DNA of 57,261 nt. Origin: Muribaculum sp. GTDB lineage: Bacteria; Bacillota; Clostridia; Lachnospirales; Lachnospiraceae. Below the pieces are notes generated by a model, which was not told the origin of the DNA, made no database searches, and saw only the letters and a list, made by a program, of their open reading frames with translations. Made by a program: the position numbers and the translations under genes. Positions 25,811-34,088 of this stretch are shown in pieces. The DNA is taken from the NCBI GenBank assembly GCA_023663505.1, contig JAMPHH010000018.1, positions 1 to 57,261 on the forward strand, in the 5' to 3' direction. Position 1 is the first letter of the stretch. The number at the start of each line of letters is the position of its first letter.

Positions 25811-26140
25811 ATGGGTATTTTATTGACAGAAATGACGGAAGCGGACGCGGCGGCAGCCGGCAATTCCCTTGGCTTGGGAGCGATGGTGGTAATCTATGTA
25901 TTGTTCTTTGTGGCGATGTATTTTCTGATGATGCGGCCGCAGAAGAAGGAGCAAAAGAGGGTCGCTGCCATGATTGCGGCATTGGAGCTTGGAGATTATG
26001 TGCTGACCACCTCGGGGTTTTACGGCAGTGTGATTGATATTCAAGATGACACGGTGATCGTGGAGTTCGGCAATAATAAGAATTGTAGGATTCCTATGGA
26101 TAAATCCGCTATCAGCAGGGTGGAGAAGCCTGAGGGGTAA
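25811..26140 (+). CDS. yajC: Preprotein translocase accessory subunit YajC
   Basis: 109-residue single-span membrane protein that associates with SecDF/SecYEG. A short N-terminus precedes one transmembrane helix (MVVIYVLFFVAMYFLMM). The conserved MRPQKKEQKR segment and the LELGDYVLTTSGFYGSV core then follow on the cytoplasmic side. GGAGGAGAA lies 6 bases before the ATG at 25811. The 166 bases between tgt and yajC contain a small AACGCC/GGCGTT hairpin and nothing gene-like. secD and secF are not adjacent in this window. Confidence 0.95.
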   Translation: MGILLTEMTEADAAAAGNSLGLGAMVVIYVLFFVAMYFLMMRPQKKEQKRVAAMIAALELGDYVLTTSGFYGSVIDIQDDTVIVEFGNNKNCRIPMDKSAISRVEKPEG

Positions 26141-26153
26141 TTAGAGGAAGGTT

Positions 26154-26184
26154 GGAGCAGTCCCTTGGGGGGCTGCTTCCTTTG
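26154..26184 (+). terminator. Rho-independent terminator after yajC
   Basis: A GGAGCAGTCCC stem half, TTGG loop and GGGGCTGCTTCC, followed by a short TTTGT run. The stem has a bulge, so strength is moderate. Confidence 0.65.
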
Positions 26185-26225
26185 TATTTGTGGGACTCTT
26201 GGAATGGATTATGGGAGGGGTTTGT

Positions 26226-29200
26226 ATGTGGAAGATGGGATTGATTGGGAACGGGAAAGGAATCAGGAGGGCGAGGAGATGTGTGGCGCTTCTGGTGGCT
26301 TGGTCTGTGGCAGGCTCCGCTGCGTTTATGCCGGTGCAGGCGGAGGGAGCTGTGGATTTGGCGGGAGATTATGGATATGAGGGAAGCTTGGAGGCGACGG
26401 AAGGCGCGGGGGAGTCTCAGGGTCAACAGGTAGGTGATGGGGCTGACGCGGCTGACATCGCGAATGAGCAGGCTTTCGACGCGTCAAATGAACAGTTGCT
26501 TGACGTGGCGGATAAGAGCCTCGGTATGGCGGGGGAGCAGGCTTTCAGTGGTGACGGGACAGATGTAGGCGGTGATTTGGGCACGGGCTTGGGGGTGGCT
26601 TATCATACGCCTTTGGACGTGATCAATTTCCTGAATGAGACGGAGGAGCAGCCGGGGAGACTGCCGTGCACTTATCGGGAGGAGCCGATTGTGGAGGCGC
26701 CTTATGGCGCGGGGAGCCTTTCGGAGCAATCGTTGAATGACACGCTCAATTTGGTGAATCAGATTCGTTACATAGCGGGTCTGCCCGCCGACGTGACGCT
26801 GAATGAGGGTTATAATCAGCAGGCGCAGGCGGCAGCCCTGATTGGCTTCTTGAATGGCGGGGAATCCGATACACCCGCTCGACCTGAGGGAATGTCGGAC
26901 AAATTGTATCAGCAGTGTGTGCAGGGGGCGGAGAATACTCTGCTCACGGTGGGGTCTGCCCGTAACTCCAATCAGGCGATTCGCAAATTCTTAGATTGGG
27001 AGTATGATTCTTGGACAGAACGATATACGGTGGAGAACAGGGGGTGGATATTGAATCCCGCCATGAAGCAGATGGGCTTTGGCGCCGTGGAGAAGGCGGT
27101 CGAGGCAGGGGAAATCTCTATATCCTCTTATGCAATGTACGCAAAGGACGGCGGCGCGGGGGATACGGCTATCCGCAGGGTTGCTTGGCCTGCACAGAGC
27201 ACGCCCGTAGAATATTTCACTAATGGAGCACCTTGGTCTGTCACTATGGGCGAATATGTGGATATCTCCGACATTCAGGTGACCTTGACCAGACAGCGGG
27301 CGGGAGAGGCAAAGGAAGGCGAGGTAAATGAATGGCATTTCTCACAGGAGTCGGGAGAACGTAAATTCTATGTGGACAATGGCGAAGACGGTCAGACGGG
27401 CTGCATTGTGTTCCAACCGACTCCATGGGAGATTCAGCCTTATAGCGACGAGGATATCTTCCATGTGGAGATTACCAGAAACGGCGAGGAATATGTCAGC
27501 TATGATGTGCATTTTTTTGCATTGAGCATGGTGTATGATATTATATATAACCTGAATGGCGGTGAGAATAACAGCGCCAATCAGACGAAATTCCGCATAG
27601 CGGACGGCGCGCCGTTGTATGAGCCTGTCAGGGAGGGCTATGTGTTCGGCGGTTGGTTCATGCTTACGGATAGAACGCGGCGCGTCACGGAGATTCCAAA
27701 GGGAATGAGAAAGGCAGACGTGAGGTTGTACGCAAGATGGGGGTATCCTGACCCTACGGGTACCAGTAAGGGCGTCCACTCCGCTTATCACACACAGGAG
27801 GAGATTGCCTTATACATGAAGCAGAGCGGAGTGAAGCTGAGCGATAAGGTTGCATATAAGACCAAGCCTTCCGCAAAGGCTCCTTACAGTGCGGGGAGTC
27901 TGACGCAGCAGACGTTGGATTCTGCGCTTGTCATGTTGAATCAGGTGCGTTATATCGGAGGGGTTCATGACCATTTGACCCTGAATGATGAATATAATAA
28001 GGCGTGTCAGGCGGGAGCGGTGATTACCGAGTACAATTGGGATACATATGGGGTGTTTAACGAGCATAGCCATTATCCGGCACAACCATCTGATATGTCA
28101 GATGAATTTTATAAATTGGCGTTTAAAGGCACCTCAAGCTCAAATCTTGCAATAGGACATAGGTCATTAAATGAAGCCATTGTCCTGGGGTGGGCAGGTG
28201 ACTCCGGCGAAAACAATCTTGATGCGGTGGGGCACAGGCGATGGGTGTTGTATCCTGCTATGCAGCAGGTCGGTTTCGGTGCGACGGACGTGGCGTATGC
28301 CATGTATAGCATGGATACTATACAGCAAGAAATCGGTGAGGAGGCGGGCTATGGAATAGTGTGGCCAGCCCGAAATATGCCTGCGGAATATTATGAATCA
28401 GATGATCCTTGGTCAATCACTATGGGAGAGATGGTAGAGGAGGCGGATATCCCGCTGCTTCAGGTGACCCTTACGAGAAAAAACGATGGAAGGGTCTGGA
28501 AATTCTCAAAGGACAACACCTCTGACGGGCATTTTACCGTGGATAATGGTGGTTATGGACAGGTAGGCTGTATCATCTTCATGCCGAATGATATTGAGTC
28601 CTACAATGCGGGCGACGTGTTCCATGTGGAAATAACCAAGAATGGCGAGGAGTATGTCTATTATGACGTGAATTTCTTCTCGTCGGACGCGGTGGATACA
28701 GATGTTGACACAAGTGATTTTCAGATACAATACGTGCTAAACGGCGGGAGGAACCACGAGCAGAATCCTGAGAGCTACACTGCCTCGTCGGAGACGATAG
28801 TGCTGCAGGCGCCTGTAAGAGAGGGGTATGTGTTCGGCGGGTGGTTCAAGGACAGGAAGTTTAAGAATCAGGTGACGGAGATCGTGTCGGGCAGCAAGGG
28901 AGATTTGATTTTGTATGCCAAGTGGCTCTCTGAGTCCGGAGAGGGGAGCGGTGACGGCGATGACACGGGAGAGCTGCATGTCACGCTGACTAAAGGGTCT
29001 GTGTATACATACACGGGCAAGGCGATTAAGCCTGAGATTGAGGTGACGCAGGGAAGGCGGACGCTGACGGCAGGCGTTGACTACACGGTAAAATACAGCA
29101 ACAATGTGAAGGCGTCCACCGCCTCGGCAGCGAATAAGCAGCCCAAGCTCACAGTGACGGGCAAGGGTAATTACAGCGGGAGCGCTTCCGTGAATTTCAC

Positions 29201-30713
29201 GATTCAGCCAAAGAGCCTTGACAATAAGGACAGCGGCGCGAATGAGACCATGGAGATACGCTGCGCCGAGGAGCTGTATGTGGCGGTAAATTCCAAGATT
29301 GCGCCCACGCTGTTCTACGGAAGCATGAAGCTCGGGGCAAAGGATTACTATCTGAGCACCAGTAAGGACAGCGAGGTGCAGCCGCAGAAGGCGGTCGCGG
29401 GTGATAACGGTACGATTATCATCACGGCGAAGCAGGGCGGCAACTATACGGGGCAGCTTGCCGTGAAGGTGATCGGCGTGGAGAAGAAGGACTTAAAAAA
29501 GCTCATCGTCACGCCCAATAAGAGCTATAAGCCCACCTACAACGGCAAGGAGCAAAAGCCCGTCTTTGGGGGGGCTGGCTCGGGAGCGGACGTGGAGGTG
29601 TCAGCCAAGGACGAGACGAAAACGCTTACGGAGGGTACGGACTATTACGTGGTTTATCTGAGCAATGCCATAGACGCGGGCACAGTGAAGTATAGGGTCG
29701 TGGGTCTGGGACTTTATGCGGGCTCTGTCACCAAGTCCTACAAGATTGCTCCCCTCAAGGCAGGTGAGGGAGAGCTGCAGCTTGGTGGCAGTCTGAGCGG
29801 GGAACACCCCTATCAGAGCAAGGGCGTGGTCATCAGTGACCTGACAGTGACCTACACGGGAAATGCCGCAGAGCGACAAAAGCTCGTGGCGGGCAGGGAT
29901 TATAAGGTGACCTATTCCGCCAACAAGAAAGCGGGCACGGGGAAATTCAGCGTGACCTTCTTGGGGAATTTCAAGGGAAGCAAGCCTATGAAGAACAATA
30001 CCTTTAAAATCGTGCCCGCGGAGCTTGACGAGGACAGGGTGCAGGTTGTTGTCCCTGACCAGATTTACAAGAAGCCCGCCTTTTATAAATCGTCGCCTGT
30101 GGTCAGTCTGGACGGCGTCGCCCTGAAGTCCTCCGACTACACGCTAAGCTATTATTATCTGGACGAGACGGGGAATAAGAAGCCCATGGACGGAAAGAAC
30201 AAGCTGACCTTGGGGAACGGCGAGAGGTCTGTCACGGTGTACGTGAAGGTGGTCGGCAAGGGGAATTACAGCAAGGAGAGCAGCGTCACGGGAAGCTTTC
30301 AGGTGCGCAGGCTCGTGGGCAAGAAGGAGGTGGATCTGTCCAAGGCGAAGGTGACATTTTATGATGAAAATAATGTGAAGAACAAGGTGAGCTACACGGG
30401 AGGCTTGGTGGAGCCTGCCAGAATAGAGGTCACCTGTAAGGTGGACGGCAAGAATGTGGAGCTTGTGGAGGATCAGGATTACACGGTGACCTATGCCAAC
30501 AATAGGAACAAGGGCAAGGCGACGGTGATACTGACCGGAACGGGTCTTAGAAACGAGAATGGCATTAAGTTTGTCGGCAGCAAGAAGGCAGCCTTTAGCA
30601 TCACCGCTATGAAGGTGACAAATAAGGTCAGCTTTGATGATGCGGGGCAGGCGGGGGCGGCTCTCATGAGGTTTTTGATGCAGTGGAAAGGCGGAGAGAT
30701 GCAATATGATTAG
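26226..30713 (+). CDS. Secreted protein with two CAP domains, two InlB-type repeats and C-terminal beta modules
   Basis: 1495 residues. The ATG at 26226 is preferred because GGGAGGGG lies 5-6 bases upstream; an in-frame GTG at 26190 is also possible. A signal peptide (basic start, then CVALLVAWSVAGSAAF, cleaved near VQAEG) directs export. Two similar modules follow, at about nt 26700-27750 and 27880-28940. Each has a CAP/SCP-like domain (NQIRYIAG / NQVRYIGG), a linker beta region and an InlB-type B-repeat (YNLNGG...REGYVFGGWF). The second CAP domain keeps EHSHYP and VGHRRW; the first has lost these His residues. The remainder holds repeated beta modules with YTVKYSNN, YKVTYSANKK and YTVTYANNRNK. 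No LPXTG is seen. The role is probably a surface or matrix protein. Confidence 0.88.
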   Translation: MWKMGLIGNGKGIRRARRCVALLVAWSVAGSAAFMPVQAEGAVDLAGDYGYEGSLEATEGAGESQGQQVGDGADAADIANEQAFDASNEQLLDVADKSLGMAGEQAFSGDGTDVGGDLGTGLGVAYHTPLDVINFLNETEEQPGRLPCTYREEPIVEAPYGAGSLSEQSLNDTLNLVNQIRYIAGLPADVTLNEGYNQQAQAAALIGFLNGGESDTPARPEGMSDKLYQQCVQGAENTLLTVGSARNSNQAIRKFLDWEYDSWTERYTVENRGWILNPAMKQMGFGAVEKAVEAGEISISSYAMYAKDGGAGDTAIRRVAWPAQSTPVEYFTNGAPWSVTMGEYVDISDIQVTLTRQRAGEAKEGEVNEWHFSQESGERKFYVDNGEDGQTGCIVFQPTPWEIQPYSDEDIFHVEITRNGEEYVSYDVHFFALSMVYDIIYNLNGGENNSANQTKFRIADGAPLYEPVREGYVFGGWFMLTDRTRRVTEIPKGMRKADVRLYARWGYPDPTGTSKGVHSAYHTQEEIALYMKQSGVKLSDKVAYKTKPSAKAPYSAGSLTQQTLDSALVMLNQVRYIGGVHDHLTLNDEYNKACQAGAVITEYNWDTYGVFNEHSHYPAQPSDMSDEFYKLAFKGTSSSNLAIGHRSLNEAIVLGWAGDSGENNLDAVGHRRWVLYPAMQQVGFGATDVAYAMYSMDTIQQEIGEEAGYGIVWPARNMPAEYYESDDPWSITMGEMVEEADIPLLQVTLTRKNDGRVWKFSKDNTSDGHFTVDNGGYGQVGCIIFMPNDIESYNAGDVFHVEITKNGEEYVYYDVNFFSSDAVDTDVDTSDFQIQYVLNGGRNHEQNPESYTASSETIVLQAPVREGYVFGGWFKDRKFKNQVTEIVSGSKGDLILYAKWLSESGEGSGDGDDTGELHVTLTKGSVYTYTGKAIKPEIEVTQGRRTLTAGVDYTVKYSNNVKASTASAANKQPKLTVTGKGNYSGSASVNFTIQPKSLDNKDSGANETMEIRCAEELYVAVNSKIAPTLFYGSMKLGAKDYYLSTSKDSEVQPQKAVAGDNGTIIITAKQGGNYTGQLAVKVIGVEKKDLKKLIVTPNKSYKPTYNGKEQKPVFGGAGSGADVEVSAKDETKTLTEGTDYYVVYLSNAIDAGTVKYRVVGLGLYAGSVTKSYKIAPLKAGEGELQLGGSLSGEHPYQSKGVVISDLTVTYTGNAAERQKLVAGRDYKVTYSANKKAGTGKFSVTFLGNFKGSKPMKNNTFKIVPAELDEDRVQVVVPDQIYKKPAFYKSSPVVSLDGVALKSSDYTLSYYYLDETGNKKPMDGKNKLTLGNGERSVTVYVKVVGKGNYSKESSVTGSFQVRRLVGKKEVDLSKAKVTFYDENNVKNKVSYTGGLVEPARIEVTCKVDGKNVELVEDQDYTVTYANNRNKGKATVILTGTGLRNENGIKFVGSKKAAFSITAMKVTNKVSFDDAGQAGAALMRFLMQWKGGEMQYD

Positions 30714-30957
30714 ATGGAGTGAGATGAATTGTACCCATTCGTCAGTGCTTTCCAAGAACGGAAGGTCCTTTGTACTGGTGCGGTTCGAGCGCGGGGAGCA
30801 CTCGGCGGAGGGGTCGGTGCCGGAGTGCATGGTGCTTAGAAGCAATGGGTTCACGCAGGAGGAAATCGAGGAGTTAGAGGACTACATGTACCAAAACAGA
30901 CAGGAGATCATCGACGCTGCCAAGAGCATTTCCAATATTAAGCATTTGTTTAGTTGA
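30706..30957 (+). CDS. Small conserved-looking protein coupled to the CAP protein gene
   Basis: 83 residues, family not recognised. The ATG at 30706 overlaps the upstream stop by 8 bases and has GGAGAG just before it, so translation is coupled. The protein has a compact beta N-terminus (GRSFVLVRFERGEHS) and a helical acidic C-terminal half (TQEEIEELEDYMYQNRQEI), without signal or membrane segments. It is therefore probably cytoplasmic even though its partner is secreted. An alternative start is ATG 30724. Confidence 0.65.
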   Translation: MIRWSEMNCTHSSVLSKNGRSFVLVRFERGEHSAEGSVPECMVLRSNGFTQEEIEELEDYMYQNRQEIIDAAKSISNIKHLFS

Positions 30958-30969
30958 ATGGGGAATGTG

Positions 30970-30998
30970 TTGAAATTTGTTATGATATCAGTTATGAT
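30970..30998 (+). promoter_or_regulatory. SigA promoter for leuB
   Basis: TTGAAA at 30970-30975, a 17-base spacer and TATGAT at 30993-30998. The leader to the ATG at 31087 is about 80 bases and shows no T-box or leader peptide. Confidence 0.65.
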
Positions 30999-31086
30999 AT
31001 ATAAAGTGATTTTATGAAATTTCTTGAGTCAAGCCGACTTTACTGAGTTTGAGCAGATCAAATTATTTATGGGAGGATCATAGAAA

Positions 31087-32187
31087 ATGGAATTGAAGAT
31101 TACATGTATCCCCGGTGATGGCATTGGACCGGAGATTGTGGCGGAAGCCAAGAAGGTGTTGAACAGGGTAGCCGAGGTGTATGGGCACAAGATGCTCTTT
31201 ACGGATATTTTGATGGGAGGGGCGTCCATTGATGTGCATGGCGTGCCGCTGACAGATGAAGCAATCGCCACGGCGAAGGCGGCAGATGCCGTGTTGATGG
31301 GCTCGATTGGCGGTGACACTACAACCTCACCATGGTACAAGCTGCCCCCGAACCTGCGTCCGGAGGCGGGGCTCCTTTCGATTAGAAAGGCGCTGAACCT
31401 ATTCGCGAACCTGCGTCCGGCGGTGCTCTATGACGAGCTTGCGGGGGCGTGTCCGTTAAAGGAGGAGATCAGCGCGGCGGGCTTTGATATGATGATTATG
31501 AGGGAGCTCACCGGAGGCTTGTATTTTGGCGAGCGCAGGACGGTTGAGGAGAACGGTGTGCGCAAGGCAATCGACACGCTGACCTATGACGAGAACGAGA
31601 TTCGGCGTATTGCGATAAAGGGCTTTGACATCGCCATGAAGCGCAGGAAGAAGGTGACCAGTGTGGATAAGGCGAATGTGTTGGATTCCTCCCGTCTTTG
31701 GAGAAAGGTGGTGGAGGAGGTCGCGCAGAATTATCCCGAGGTTACATTGGAGCATATGCTGGTGGATAATTGTGCCATGCAGCTGGTCAGGGATCCTGCC
31801 CAGTTCGACGTGATTCTAACGGAGAATATGTTCGGCGACATTCTCTCCGACGAGGCGAGCATGGTGACAGGCTCGATCGGAATGCTTGCGAGCGCGAGCC
31901 TGAATGACAGCAAATTCGGGCTGTACGAGCCAAGTCACGGCTCCGCGCCGGATATCGCGGGGAAGGATATCGCAAACCCGATCGCGACGGTTTTAAGTGC
32001 GTCCATGATGCTAAGATACAGCTTTGATTTGGATAAGGAGGCTGATGCCATTGACGCGGCGGTGAAGCAGGTGTTGAAGGACGGCTACCGCACGGGGGAT
32101 ATCATGCCAAGCGGCTCCGGTGACAAGGACTGTGTGAAGGTTGGCTGCTCCAAGATGGGGGATTTACTTGTGGAGAGGATTCGATGA
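31087..32187 (+). CDS. leuB: 3-Isopropylmalate dehydrogenase
   Basis: Oxidatively decarboxylates 3-isopropylmalate in leucine synthesis, using NAD+. It has 366 residues, a normal length. Family motifs are visible: PGDGIGPEIV at the N-terminus, LLSIRKALNLFANLRP, RELTGGLYFGE and the C-terminal EPSHGSAPDIAGKDIANP. The ribosome site GGGAGG is about 10 bases from the ATG. leuA, leuC and leuD are not in the window; ilvD and ilvB follow on the same strand, making a branched-chain amino acid cluster. Confidence 0.97.
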   Translation: MELKITCIPGDGIGPEIVAEAKKVLNRVAEVYGHKMLFTDILMGGASIDVHGVPLTDEAIATAKAADAVLMGSIGGDTTTSPWYKLPPNLRPEAGLLSIRKALNLFANLRPAVLYDELAGACPLKEEISAAGFDMMIMRELTGGLYFGERRTVEENGVRKAIDTLTYDENEIRRIAIKGFDIAMKRRKKVTSVDKANVLDSSRLWRKVVEEVAQNYPEVTLEHMLVDNCAMQLVRDPAQFDVILTENMFGDILSDEASMVTGSIGMLASASLNDSKFGLYEPSHGSAPDIAGKDIANPIATVLSASMMLRYSFDLDKEADAIDAAVKQVLKDGYRTGDIMPSGSGDKDCVKVGCSKMGDLLVERIR

Positions 32188-32312
32188 AGGGCAGTGCCAT
32201 TACAGAGATGCGATATAAATGCTGTGATGAATGATGTAAGCACGGAGAACATTTTGGAGAATTGTATGCCGTGAAAGTTATTATATAAAAATACAGAAAA
32301 GAGGATAAGAAA

Positions 32313-33983
32313 ATGAGAAGTGATTCAGTAAAGACAGGTAACGCACAGGCGCCCCACCGCAGCCTGTTTAACGCATTGGGGTACACGGAGGAGGAGCGCA
32401 GGCGTCCTATGATCGGAATCGTTAGCTCCTACAATGAGATCGTGCCCGGACATATGAATCTGGACAAGATTACCGAGGCGGTAAAGCTGGGGGTTGCCAT
32501 GGCGGGCGGTATGCCGGTGGTATTCCCTGCGATTGCGGTCTGTGACGGGATTGCCATGGGGCATATCGGCATGAAATATTCTCTTGTGACCCGAGATTTG
32601 ATTGCGGACAGTACGGAATGTATGGCGCTTGCCCATGGCTTTGACGGTCTGGTGTGTATCCCCAACTGTGACAAGAACGTGCCGGGGCTTCTCATGGCGG
32701 CGGCAAGGGTCAATATTCCCACGATATTCGTGTCCGGCGGGCCTATGCTTGCGGGGCGCGTGAAGGGGCAGAAAAGGAGTCTTTCCTCCATGTTTGAGGC
32801 GGTGGGCAGCGTGGCTGCAGGCACCATGACGCAGGAGGAGCTGTGTGAATTTGAGGAGAAGGTATGTCCGACCTGTGGTTCCTGCTCAGGTATGTACACT
32901 GCCAACTCCATGAACTGTCTCACCGAGGCGATCGGCATGGGACTTAGGGGAAACGGCACGATTCCGGCTGTTTATTCCGAGAGAATCCGTCTGGCAAAGC
33001 ATGCGGGCATGAAGATCATGGAGCTTGTGGAGAAGGATATCAAGCCCCGCGATATCATGACCGAGGAAGCGTTTATGAATGCGCTGACCGTGGATATGGC
33101 ACTGGGGTGCTCCACCAACACGATGCTGCATATTCCCGCGATTGCGAGAGAGGCAGGGGTGGAGCTGGATCTGGATATTGCAAACGAGCTTTCCGCTAAG
33201 ACGCCAAACCTTTGCCATTTGGCGCCTGCGGGTCCCACCTACATGGAGGATTTGAACGAGGCGGGCGGTGTGTATGCGGTGATGAACGAGCTGACCAAGA
33301 AGAATCTGCTGCATTTGGACTGCATGACCGTAAATGGCACTACGATTGGTGAAAATATCAAGAATTGTGTGAATAAGGATCCTGAGGTCATTCGCCCTGT
33401 GGAGAAGCCTTATTCTGAGACAGGCGGAATCGCTGTCCTGAAGGGGAATCTGGCACCTGACAGTGGTGTCGTAAAGCGTTCTGCCGTTGCTCCGGAGATG
33501 ATGGTGCATGAGGGACCTGCCAGAGTGTTTGACTGTGAGGAGGACGCGATTGAGGCTATCAAGGGCGGCAAGATCGTTGCGGGTGACGTGGTTGTCATTC
33601 GTTATGAGGGACCCAAGGGAGGTCCCGGCATGAGAGAGATGCTCAACCCCACCTCCGCCATTGCGGGCATGGGACTGGGGTCTTCTGTGGCGCTGATTAC
33701 GGACGGGCGTTTCTCCGGTGCGTCCAGAGGCGCGTCAATCGGGCATGTGTCCCCCGAGGCGGCAGTGGGCGGACCTATTGCACTGGTGGAGGAAGGCGAT
33801 ATCATTCGTGTAGATATTCCCGCCAACCGACTCGATGTGTTGGTGGACGACAAGGTGCTCGAGGAGAGACGGGCAAAATGGCAGCCGAGAGAGCCCAAGG
33901 TGACTACCGGATACCTGACAAGATATCGGGAGCTTGTCACAAGTGGTAATCGAGGAGCAGTGTTAGAATTGCCTAAGAAATGA
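32313..33983 (+). CDS. ilvD: Dihydroxy-acid dehydratase
   Basis: Fe-S enzyme that dehydrates dihydroxy acids to the keto-acid precursors of valine and isoleucine; 556 residues. Cluster and active-site segments are visible: CIPNCDKNVPG and VCPTCGSCSGMYTANSMN, with GRFSGASRG near the C-terminus. The start follows AGAGGATAAGAAA. A 125-base gap to leuB contains a weak promoter-like TTGTAT-16-TATAAA. The final codons (SGNRGAVLELPKK, stop) lie in a 54-bp unit that is duplicated in frame right after the stop, so the ilvD tail is present twice. The second copy would be translated only on stop readthrough. Confidence 0.97.
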   Translation: MRSDSVKTGNAQAPHRSLFNALGYTEEERRRPMIGIVSSYNEIVPGHMNLDKITEAVKLGVAMAGGMPVVFPAIAVCDGIAMGHIGMKYSLVTRDLIADSTECMALAHGFDGLVCIPNCDKNVPGLLMAAARVNIPTIFVSGGPMLAGRVKGQKRSLSSMFEAVGSVAAGTMTQEELCEFEEKVCPTCGSCSGMYTANSMNCLTEAIGMGLRGNGTIPAVYSERIRLAKHAGMKIMELVEKDIKPRDIMTEEAFMNALTVDMALGCSTNTMLHIPAIAREAGVELDLDIANELSAKTPNLCHLAPAGPTYMEDLNEAGGVYAVMNELTKKNLLHLDCMTVNGTTIGENIKNCVNKDPEVIRPVEKPYSETGGIAVLKGNLAPDSGVVKRSAVAPEMMVHEGPARVFDCEEDAIEAIKGGKIVAGDVVVIRYEGPKGGPGMREMLNPTSAIAGMGLGSSVALITDGRFSGASRGASIGHVSPEAAVGGPIALVEEGDIIRVDIPANRLDVLVDDKVLEERRAKWQPREPKVTTGYLTRYRELVTSGNRGAVLELPKK

Positions 33984-34052
33984 GTGATTACCACTCGCGG
34001 TAATCGAGGAGCAGTATTGGAGCTGCCCAAGAAATGAGCGATTACCACTCGC
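33945..34052 (+). repeat. 54-bp tandem duplication across the ilvD stop codon
   Basis: Units 33945-33998 and 33999-34052 differ at six positions. Five are synonymous in the AVLELPKK frame (GTG/GTA, TTA/TTG, GAA/GAG, TTG/CTG, CCT/CCC). The sixth lies just after the stop (GTG/GCG). The junction also forms a GATTACC...GGTAATC hairpin. Confidence 0.9.
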
Positions 34053-34088
34053 GGAAAGTAAAGCACTAGATTAATGGAGGTTAGCGAC

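Noticed and set aside
30958..31086. T-box or leader-peptide attenuator before leuB
   Set aside because: The leader is short. I found no T-box core sequence, no run of Leu/Val codons in a short open frame, and no terminator stem with a T-tract.
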